5,425 nt of DNA. It comes from an uncultured Bacteroidota bacterium (GTDB taxonomy: Bacteria > Bacteroidota > Bacteroidia > Chitinophagales > Chitinophagaceae). Under the pieces are notes generated by a model. That model saw nothing but the letters and a program-made list of their open reading frames with translations, had not been told where the DNA came from and made no database searches. Positions 1-5,425 of this stretch are shown piece after piece. The number at the start of each line of letters is the position of its first letter. The stretch's first letter is position 1. Both the position numbers and the translations under genes were made by a program. The stretch covers positions 1-5,425 of the forward strand of contig CAMLEX010000382.1 in the NCBI GenBank assembly GCA_946479055.1, read 5' to 3'.

Positions 1-42
1 CATAGCTGGCGCACCTTTAACCCTGCTACAAAAAAATATTAA
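1..42 (+). CDS. Possible 3' end of an upstream gene (13 codons, partial)
   Basis: Frame 1 reads HSWRTFNPATKKY and then a TAA stop at 40-42. This is too short for any family to be recognised. The reason to propose a gene end is context: a strong + strand intrinsic terminator begins about 25 bases after this stop, so some + strand transcript must be ending here. Frame 2 is also open from the window edge to a stop at 125-127, but it would run straight through the terminator hairpin and is therefore less likely. Frame 3 has a stop at once. No function is proposed. Confidence 0.35.
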   Translation, partial: HSWRTFNPATKKY

Positions 43-64
43 AAGGTCCGTAACCATGAACTTC

Positions 65-104
65 AGGCAAGCTGATACTGCAAAGTGTCGGCTTGTTTTC
101 TTTG
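65..104 (+). terminator. Intrinsic terminator with GCAA tetraloop
   Basis: Bases 68-79 (CAAGCTGATACT) pair with 84-95 (AGTGTCGGCTTG) in an uninterrupted 12-bp stem with two G-U wobbles. The loop is GCAA (80-83), a stable GNRA tetraloop. The run TTTTCTTT follows at 96-103 on the + strand, while the opposite strand has no T tract after the hairpin, so it points rightwards. The stem can extend by three weaker pairs (65-67 with 96-98). It would end the gene upstream of the trehalase and isolate the trehalase as its own unit. Confidence 0.75.
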
Positions 105-128
105 TATCTTTAAGTAATAACTTATAAT

Positions 129-1709
129 ATGAAAAAAAGCCTGGTTACAATTCTTGCACCATTATTTTTTTTGCAAGCCTTTTCACAAAAAGTGCAAACG
201 CCGGATCAGATCTATGGAACGCTTTTCAAAGATGTACAGATGGCGCAAATTTTTCCTGATGGAAAAACTTTCGTGGATTGTGTACCGAAAAAAGATCCGA
301 AAGAAATTGTAAAAGAATACCTGGCTGCCAAAAAAAATCCTGCTTTGCGCTTTAGTTTAAAATTATTTGTGGAAGATAATTTTGAAATGCCCAAAACTCC
401 TCAGCTTAACTATGTTACCAAAGAGAAAGATGTAGTAATGCATATAAAAAATCTTTGGGGAGTGTTGAAACGGGATGCAGATACTGCACTCGAAGGAAGT
501 TCGCTACTGGCTCTTCCTTATCCATACATTGTACCTGGCGGCCGTTTCCGCGAAATTTATTATTGGGATTCTTATTTCACCATGCTGGGATTAAAAGAAA
601 GCGGTGAAACGGAGATGATAGAAAGCATGATAAAAAATTTCGCTTACCTGATAGATACATTTGGTCATATTCCCAATGGCAACAGAAGCTATTATATTGG
701 CCGTTCACAACCGCCTTTTTTTGCTGCTATGGTACAGTTACTTGCTTCCATTAAAGGTGATGAAGTGTTTACAATGTATTTACCGGCCTTGGAAAAAGAA
801 TACAAGTATTGGATGGATGGAACGGCAAAAGCAAAGCCGGGTCAGGCTTACCGCCGGGTGGTGAAACTGAAAGACGGTACAATATTAAACCGCTATTGGG
901 ACGATAGCAATGTGCCCAGGCAGGAAAGCTGGCGTGAAGATGTAGAAACTGCCGCGAAATCCCGGAGAAATAAAATAGAAATGTATAAACAACTCCGTGC
1001 AGGTGCTGAAAGCGGAATTGATTTTAGTAATCGTTGGTTTGCTGACGGGAAAAATATCACAACCATACAAACCACCAATATCATTGCAGTTGATCTCAAT
1101 TCATTATTATATAATCTGGAACTGGTAATTGCGAAAGCGAGGAAGATGAAGGGAGATGAAGAGGGCTCCAATGAATTCAGCAAGAAAGCGGATAAACGAC
1201 AGGCGGCAATTGATAAATATTGCTGGAACGAAAAATTAAATTACTACACTGATTATAATTTTAAAACACAGCGTATATGGAATAATATTACTCCTGCAGG
1301 TATGTATCCTTTCTGTTTTTTTGAAAACAAGCCCGACTACCTGAGCCTGCTAGCGAAAAGAGCTTCAGAATCTTTAAAAACAAAACTCTTAAAAGATGGC
1401 GGTATTGTAACTACTGAAAAAAATACCGGCCAGCAATGGGATGCACCCAATGGTTGGGCACCTTTGCAATGGATGACTATCTGGGGCATGGATCGCTGTG
1501 GTCAGAAAGAATTAGCAGAAGATATTGCCAAACGCTGGATGAAATTGAATAACGATGTATTTATCCGTACTGGCAAACTGATGGAAAAATATAATGTAGT
1601 GGATACTCATTTGGACGCTGGTGGCGGCGAATATCCGGGACAGGATGGATTTGGATGGACGAATGGAGTTTTACTAGCGTTGATAAAAAAATATGGAATG
1701 CCGCAATAG
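129..1709 (+). CDS. treA: Secreted (periplasmic) alpha,alpha-trehalase, GH37
   Basis: Hydrolyses alpha,alpha-trehalose to two glucose molecules, probably in the periplasm. Residues 1-19 form a signal peptide (KK, then a hydrophobic core, then AFS before Gln20). Trehalase signature 1 is at 136-149 (PGGRFREIYYWDSY) and signature 2 at 436-445 (QWDAPNGWAP). Substrate-binding arginines of the family are in place: Arg139, Arg192 (GRSQPP) and Arg264 (RYWDDSNVPRQES). By analogy with E. coli TreA (Asp312, Glu496), Asp298 in ESGIDFSNRW is the catalytic acid and Glu486 in MEKYNV the base. The glycine-rich GGGEYPGQDGFGWTNG segment is at 498-513. The length of 526 residues suits a full periplasmic enzyme (E. 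coli TreA has 565). The ATG at 129 is chosen because the signal peptide begins there; no Shine-Dalgarno is seen. It stands alone between two terminators. One oddity is Ile297, where most trehalases have Trp just before the catalytic Asp. Confidence 0.95.
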   Translation: MKKSLVTILAPLFFLQAFSQKVQTPDQIYGTLFKDVQMAQIFPDGKTFVDCVPKKDPKEIVKEYLAAKKNPALRFSLKLFVEDNFEMPKTPQLNYVTKEKDVVMHIKNLWGVLKRDADTALEGSSLLALPYPYIVPGGRFREIYYWDSYFTMLGLKESGETEMIESMIKNFAYLIDTFGHIPNGNRSYYIGRSQPPFFAAMVQLLASIKGDEVFTMYLPALEKEYKYWMDGTAKAKPGQAYRRVVKLKDGTILNRYWDDSNVPRQESWREDVETAAKSRRNKIEMYKQLRAGAESGIDFSNRWFADGKNITTIQTTNIIAVDLNSLLYNLELVIAKARKMKGDEEGSNEFSKKADKRQAAIDKYCWNEKLNYYTDYNFKTQRIWNNITPAGMYPFCFFENKPDYLSLLAKRASESLKTKLLKDGGIVTTEKNTGQQWDAPNGWAPLQWMTIWGMDRCGQKELAEDIAKRWMKLNNDVFIRTGKLMEKYNVVDTHLDAGGGEYPGQDGFGWTNGVLLALIKKYGMPQ

Positions 1710-1766
1710 ATATATTCTTTAGATTATGATAATATATATAAGCTGTAAATTTTTTTAAGCTAAAAA

Positions 1767-1808
1767 ATAAAAGAGAGGACTGTCAATTTTGACAGCCCTC
1801 TCTTTTAT
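1767..1808. terminator. Bidirectional intrinsic terminator between convergent genes
   Basis: Arms 1767-1786 and 1789-1808 are complementary over 20 positions with one mismatch (A1779 against C1796), around a 2-base centre; in RNA the innermost A-T pairs would open into a larger loop. The GC-rich core is GAGAGG...CTGTCA / TGACAG...CCTCTC, flanked by A runs on the left and T runs on the right, so the hairpin ends in a U-rich tail when transcribed either way. The tail is longer on the - strand (TTTTATTTTTT). It lies 57 bases past the trehalase stop and 38 bases past the exporter stop, so it can serve both. Confidence 0.9.
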
Positions 1809-1846
1809 GAAAAATTTTCGGATAAAGAGTCTCCCAAAATATGGCC

Positions 1847-4171
1847 TTATTTTTTTTTGACCTTTACAAGATTGATCAAAAGCGCAGGTAACAATACCAG
1901 GTTAGTAAATGTAGCCGTGACCAGTGTTAACGATGTTAGCCATCCCAAGGCCTGTGTACCACCAAACCCACTAAAACTAAATATGATAAACCCGGCGATC
2001 AAAACAAGAGAAGTATAAATGATGCTGATGCCAGTACTATGAATGGTTTCGATAACTGTATTTTGTATATGAAAATGCTGATGAGGAAGTTCCTGTTTGT
2101 AATTGATCAGGAAACGGATAGTAATATCAATGGCAATACCGAGGGCTACGCTAAAAACCAATACTGTAGAGGGTTTTAAGGGTATACCCACCCAGCCCAT
2201 CACTCCTGCTGTAATAATAAGAGGAATTAAATTTGGTATAAGTGAACAAAAAAGTATCCTTATAGACTTAAATAAGTACAACATACAAAGGGCTATTAAT
2301 AAAAATGCCCAGAATATACTTTCTTTTAAACCGTTAATGATAAAACTGCTGCCTTCCAGGAAGGTGATGCTTGTGCCGGTAAGCTGTACCGTATATTTTT
2401 CCTTGGGAAATAATTGATCCATCTTTTTTGATACGGTATCAAGAATTTCAGGCAATCGAACACTACCTACATCAGCCATATTTATACTGATACGTGCTTC
2501 CTGACGGCTGCTATCCATAAAGGAAGAAACGAGTTTGAAAAATGAATTTGCCTTTCCCGATGAATCTTTTTTGAATTTAAGATAATCCACCATTGCCGGA
2601 AGATCAAATTGACTTGGCATAGTGTAGTTAAGACTATCTCCTTCAAAAAAAGCTTGTTTGGCAAATTTCAATCCTTCGGTAATACTCAATGGACGGGCAA
2701 TATCCCGCATAGTCACCAGTGACTGAGATAAAGAATCAATTTTATTCAATCCATCCAGGTCGCGGATAATGCCTGCCTTACTATTTGTCCGGACCAGGAT
2801 TTCCAGGGGCATCACCCCTTTAAAATTTTTCTCAAAAAACTTAAGGTCTGTATAAATCTTATCTGTTTTGGGGAGGTCATCAACAATATAACCTACACTT
2901 TTCAACTTGAAAATTCCCGCAATAGAAAAAACTACTACAACTAATGTAACACCATATATTAATTTGCGATGGTTAAGACTCCAGCGTTCCAATCTATCCA
3001 GCCATCTATTGAGCCGGGGATTATGTAAATACTTTGTATGTCTCGATTTTGGTGATGGTAAAAAGCTAAGTACAACAGGAATAAGAATTAGTGAAATGAA
3101 AAACAATACCATGATGTTGATACCAGCTACTACTCCGAATTCCTGTAATATTTCACTTTTGGTCAATGCGAATACGGCAAAACCAATAGCGGCGGCCAGG
3201 TTGCAAAATAGTGTAACAATACCCATGCGCCCTACCATCGTTACCAGCGCTTCCTTTTTTTCGCCGGTATCATTATAAGATGTATGATATTTATTGAGAA
3301 AATAAATACAATTTGGAATACCTATTACAACAATCAATGGAGGTATCAATGCGGTTAACAAGGTGATCTTATAGCCAAACAAATGCATAGTTCCCATGCT
3401 CCACACTACACCAATAATGACGACTCCCAGTGACAAGATCATTGAAGTGAAAGAACGGAAAAATAATAACAGGATCAAGGCTGAAAGAACAACACTGGCT
3501 AAGAGAAACCATTTCATTTCGTCAGCTATCCTTGTCGACATTTCGGTTCTTATCAATGGTAAGCCACTCAGATAAACTTCCTGGTTATTGGTTTTGCCAA
3601 ATGTTTCCGCCAGCTGTCTTATATTTTTTACAACTGCATTTCTTTTTTTCGAATTCATTACATTTTTATCAACACTCACACCCATTAGCCATGCATTCGT
3701 TTCAGGATTGTAAAGGAGTTGCTGATAAAAAGGAAGGTTCAGAAAAATGTTTCCGCTACTATCAATCTCAGCCTGGCTAAGTTTTTTTTCAGCGAAAATG
3801 GCGGTGGCATTTAATTTTTCTGTTTCAGGATTTTTTACAAGGTTGATGGCTGAAGGAACAGAGATGACATCGGTTACGCCGTTTGCTTTTTTAAGATCAC
3901 GGTGAAGTCCGGCATAATCATTAAATATTTTTTCTTTGAACAGCTCAGGAGTTTGAATGCCTATGACAAGCAGGTTGCCGTCCTGCCCATACTTTTGTTT
4001 GAATGCCTGGTAGGTTTTATTAGCCGGATGATTAGCCGGAATAGCCCGGCTGAATTCATAGCTTAGCTCCAGTTTAGAGGCATGATAGCCCATGAATGCA
4101 GTAGCTGCAAGAAGAAGAATCAAAAGAGCCAAACGATAAGCAAGAATGAATTGTCCGGTTTTTCGCCACAT
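1847..4171 (-). CDS. RND/MMPL-family inner-membrane exporter
   Basis: A 774-residue membrane protein with the duplicated RND layout. TM1 is at about 8-28, a periplasmic domain at about 30-218, and TM2-6 at about 222-239, 245-265, 272-293, 317-337 and 346-371. TM7 is at about 404-422, a second periplasmic domain at about 425-615, and TM8-12 lie within about 619-766. The shape and size match MMPL/HpnN-like exporters, which move lipids or other hydrophobic molecules using the proton gradient; the substrate here cannot be told. The second-half motif GIAID (678-682) keeps the membrane aspartate Asp682, whereas the matching first-half motif reads GIPNC (284-288) with Asn287. I start at the ATG at 4171 because the protein then opens MWRKTGQFILAYR directly before TM1. 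The ATG at 4255 would add 28 polar, cysteine-containing residues that look like no signal. No adaptor or outer-membrane factor gene is adjacent. It converges on the trehalase and diverges from recO. Confidence 0.88.
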   Translation of the reverse strand: MWRKTGQFILAYRLALLILLLAATAFMGYHASKLELSYEFSRAIPANHPANKTYQAFKQKYGQDGNLLVIGIQTPELFKEKIFNDYAGLHRDLKKANGVTDVISVPSAINLVKNPETEKLNATAIFAEKKLSQAEIDSSGNIFLNLPFYQQLLYNPETNAWLMGVSVDKNVMNSKKRNAVVKNIRQLAETFGKTNNQEVYLSGLPLIRTEMSTRIADEMKWFLLASVVLSALILLLFFRSFTSMILSLGVVIIGVVWSMGTMHLFGYKITLLTALIPPLIVVIGIPNCIYFLNKYHTSYNDTGEKKEALVTMVGRMGIVTLFCNLAAAIGFAVFALTKSEILQEFGVVAGINIMVLFFISLILIPVVLSFLPSPKSRHTKYLHNPRLNRWLDRLERWSLNHRKLIYGVTLVVVVFSIAGIFKLKSVGYIVDDLPKTDKIYTDLKFFEKNFKGVMPLEILVRTNSKAGIIRDLDGLNKIDSLSQSLVTMRDIARPLSITEGLKFAKQAFFEGDSLNYTMPSQFDLPAMVDYLKFKKDSSGKANSFFKLVSSFMDSSRQEARISINMADVGSVRLPEILDTVSKKMDQLFPKEKYTVQLTGTSITFLEGSSFIINGLKESIFWAFLLIALCMLYLFKSIRILFCSLIPNLIPLIITAGVMGWVGIPLKPSTVLVFSVALGIAIDITIRFLINYKQELPHQHFHIQNTVIETIHSTGISIIYTSLVLIAGFIIFSFSGFGGTQALGWLTSLTLVTATFTNLVLLPALLINLVKVKKK

Positions 4172-4316
4172 ATAATTATTGTTTTCATCAGCCTGTTGAT
4201 TGGAGCCAGTCTGATCTTTAAAGCAAGCCCTGCAAAGAAACATAAAATTGAACAACTCGCCACCATACCGGCTTATTCCCTGTTATAAAAAGGATTAATA
4301 CGAACAACCTATAGTA

Positions 4317-4344
4317 TTGTTGTCAGCTCTTTACGATATTTTTG
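4317..4344 (+). promoter_or_regulatory. Candidate Bacteroidota-type promoter for recO
   Basis: TATTTTTG at 4337-4344 matches the Bacteroidota -7 consensus TAnnTTTG exactly. A TTG at 4317-4319 lies 17 bases upstream, near the expected place of the -33 element. Transcription would begin around 4350 and give a leader of roughly 95 bases before the recO TTG. The match is good but the region is AT-rich, so chance similarity is possible. No equally good match was found on the - strand for the divergent exporter gene. Confidence 0.4.
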
Positions 4345-4385
4345 ACAAGTGAGAATTATTTTATTCATACTGCTATTGCTTAAGG

Positions 4386-4417
4386 GAGCTGAAAATTTTT
4401 ATAGCAAAAGGCAGCTC
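4386..4417. repeat. GAGCTG/CAGCTC inverted repeat in the recO leader
   Basis: GAGCTG (4386-4391) and CAGCTC (4412-4417) are perfect 6-base inverted repeats separated by 20 bases; the spacer could add a weak TTTT/AAAA helix inside. A third copy, CAGCTC at 4324-4329, lies just upstream of the candidate -7 box and could also be bound or paired by the same sequence. The downstream arm ends 27 bases before the TTG start of recO. It could be an operator or a leader hairpin, or chance. There is no T tract after it on the + strand, so it is not a terminator of the usual kind. Confidence 0.3.
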
Positions 4418-4444
4418 AAAAATTAATTTTATCAATAAATAAGT

Positions 4445-5191
4445 TTGTCGGATAAATTACATCATACAAAAGGTATCGTTCTCCGCACGGTAAAATATGG
4501 CGAAACAAGTGTGATTGTTACCATATTTACAGAATTGTTCGGCGTACAAGCCTATTTGGTAAATGGCGTAAGAACTTCTTCAAAAAAAGGAAGTGGTAAA
4601 GCCAATTTATTTCAGCCAACTTCCATTTTAGAAATGGTGGTTTATCATAATGAATTAAAACAACTACAGCGGATTAAAGAATTCAAATGGAGTTTTTTAT
4701 ACCAGCATATTTTGTCTGATGTAAGAAAAAATGCAGTAGCGCTGTTTATGGTTGAGCTACTTACCAAATGCCTGAAACAACCTGAAGCGGATGCTGATCT
4801 TTTTCATTTTGCCGAAGATTCTTTTATACACCTGGATGAAGCCAGCGATGCCGTTACTGCCAACTTCCCTTTGTTTTTTGCGTTGCATTTACCTGTATTC
4901 TTTGGTTTTCGCTTTAGTGATAACTATTCAGAACGCCAACCATTTCTTGATTTGCAGGAAGGAGAATTTGTGAAAGAGCAACCGAAACATCCGCATTTCC
5001 TGGATGATAAACAGGCTTTTGTTACCTCGCAATTATTAAAAGTTCAGCAGCCTGAAGAACTTGAAGATATAAAATTGAACCATGATTACAGGCGTAACCT
5101 GTTATATGCATATGAGGTTTACTATGCATTGCACATACAGGATTTTGGAACAATGCGAACACCACCCGTATTAAGAGAAATTTTAAGTTAA
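4445..5191 (+). CDS. recO: DNA repair protein RecO (TTG start)
   Basis: RecO works with RecR and RecF to load RecA onto gaps covered by SSB and also anneals single strands; it is cytoplasmic. Residues about 8-82 form the N-terminal OB-fold, recognisable from TKGIVLRTVKYGETSVIVTI and the AYLVNGVR strand. The rest (about 90-248) is the helical RecO C-terminal domain, including the ALFMVELLTKCLKQPE helix and FPLFFALHLPVFFGF. The length of 248 is normal (E. coli RecO has 242). There is no CxxC zinc motif; only one cysteine is seen. The start is the TTG at 4445: an in-frame TAA at 4436-4438 lies just upstream, and the first internal ATG would remove most of the OB-fold. It is apparently monocistronic, diverges from the exporter and converges on the amidohydrolase at the right edge. 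Confidence 0.93.
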   Translation: MSDKLHHTKGIVLRTVKYGETSVIVTIFTELFGVQAYLVNGVRTSSKKGSGKANLFQPTSILEMVVYHNELKQLQRIKEFKWSFLYQHILSDVRKNAVALFMVELLTKCLKQPEADADLFHFAEDSFIHLDEASDAVTANFPLFFALHLPVFFGFRFSDNYSERQPFLDLQEGEFVKEQPKHPHFLDDKQAFVTSQLLKVQQPEELEDIKLNHDYRRNLLYAYEVYYALHIQDFGTMRTPPVLREILS

Positions 5192-5251
5192 TATCATCAC
5201 AGAGATTCTCAGACTATGGATTGAATTAATAGAATCAAAACTGATCATGAT
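5192..5251. other. Convergent gap between recO and the amidohydrolase; weak hairpins only
   Basis: These 60 bases separate two converging stops. GATTCT (5204-5209) is complementary to AGAATC (5231-5236), and GAATCAAAA (5232-5240) is complementary to TTTTGATTC (5264-5272), which lies inside the coding end of the neighbour. The two pairings share bases and are mutually exclusive, both have loops of more than 20 bases, and neither has a clear T tract after a GC-rich stem. A shared terminator may be present but is not convincing. Confidence 0.3.
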
Positions 5252-5425
5252 TTATAAAAGACTTTTTGATTCAGTAAATGTTGCATTACATAAAACCACT
5301 CCCGGCTTTTTCCCCTTTTCAAAACTACCAGCTATATTATCCACTTGCAATGCTCTGGCGCCATTAATGGTGGCCCATTTTAATAATTGTTCCGGGTCAA
5401 TCCGTGGAAAATGATCATGGATAGT
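5252..5425 (-). CDS. Amidohydrolase family protein, C-terminal end (partial)
   Basis: The last 57 codons of a - strand gene that continues past the right edge; the stop is the TAA read from 5254 to 5252. The sequence includes FPRIDPEQLLKWATINGARA and, further on, IAGSFEKGKKPGVVL. These match the end of metal-dependent amidohydrolases of the TrzA/SsnA/adenosine-deaminase-like group: a helix with ATxNGAxAL, then the G-S-x-E-x-GK-x-x-x-(I/V)-VL strand of the C-terminal beta-sandwich that packs on the TIM barrel. Members deaminate or hydrolyse N-heterocycles and nucleosides (chlorohydrolases, S-adenosylhomocysteine or aminofutalosine deaminases). The metal-binding residues lie outside the window, so the substrate cannot be named. 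The Pro-Gly in GKKPGVVL stands where many relatives have Ala-Asp. Confidence 0.75.
   Translation of the reverse strand, partial: TIHDHFPRIDPEQLLKWATINGARALQVDNIAGSFEKGKKPGVVLCNATFTESKSLL

Noticed and set aside
97..112. Possible promoter boxes for the trehalase (TTTCTTTG at 97-104, TATCTTTA at 105-112)
   Set aside because: Each departs from TAnnTTTG by one base and neither has a TTG at a suitable distance upstream; the first overlaps the terminator tail.
893..1183. Antisense open frames inside the trehalase gene
   Set aside because: They cover the catalytic-acid region of a clear GH37 enzyme and encode no recognisable domain.
2103..2417. Antisense open frame of 104 codons inside the exporter gene
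   Set aside because: The opposite strand carries a well-supported transmembrane protein with family motifs; the antisense product shows no recognisable domain.
2907..3278. Antisense open frame of 123 codons inside the exporter gene
   Set aside because: Threonine/asparagine-rich product without any motif, wholly inside the exporter coding sequence; a shadow frame.
4082..4288. Small + strand frame of 68 codons with a hydrophobic stretch (IIIVFISLLIGASLIF)
   Set aside because: It lies mostly antisense to the N-terminal part of the exporter gene; the hydrophobic run arises from the complement of that region and there is no sign of a start signal or known family.
5232..5272. GAATCAAAA / TTTTGATTC inverted repeat as a shared terminator at the recO/amidohydrolase junction
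   Set aside because: The loop is 23 bases, the stem is AT-rich, and one arm is coding sequence of the amidohydrolase; the T run lies within the stem rather than after it.
1..5425. A new multi-gene or mobile system
   Set aside because: The complete genes belong to known families, their orientations alternate with terminators between them, and there are no repeats, integrase or transposase genes, or arrays that would mark an accessory island.

Overview
The window looks like ordinary chromosomal DNA from a member of the Bacteroidota, most likely a Chitinophagaceae-type bacterium. The base composition is AT-rich, no Shine-Dalgarno sequence is visible before any start, and one candidate promoter matches the Bacteroidota-type TTG / TAnnTTTG pattern. 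The RND/MMPL exporter and RecO also have the flavour of that phylum. The taxonomic placement is inference from sequence style, not from a marker gene.

Layout from left to right. Bases 1-42 may be the last codons of an upstream + strand gene. They are followed by a strong intrinsic terminator (68-95, GCAA tetraloop) that ends in a T-rich run. Next comes a complete secreted trehalase of family GH37 (129-1709, +). A long, nearly perfect inverted repeat (1767-1808) serves as a shared terminator between the trehalase and a convergent gene on the - strand. That gene encodes a large RND/MMPL-type inner-membrane exporter (1847-4171, -; an upstream ATG at 4255 is less likely to be the start). A divergent intergenic region of about 270 bases separates it from recO (4445-5191, +), which begins with TTG. 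This region holds a candidate promoter for recO and three copies of a CAGCTC hexamer, two of which form an inverted repeat in the predicted recO leader. The right edge (5252-5425, -) carries the last 57 codons of a metal-dependent amidohydrolase that converges on recO.

The genes do not form a functional pathway. Each is transcribed alone or faces a neighbour: trehalose breakdown in the periplasm, export of an unknown (possibly lipidic) substrate, recombinational DNA repair through RecFOR, and a nucleoside or N-heterocycle type amidohydrolase. I see no mobile element, CRISPR array, tRNA/rRNA or defence island, and no evidence for a new multi-gene system. The most useful points are two terminators, the truncated genes at both edges, the start-site correction of the exporter, the asymmetric loss of the membrane aspartate in the exporter, and an isoleucine in place of the usual tryptophan beside the trehalase catalytic acid.
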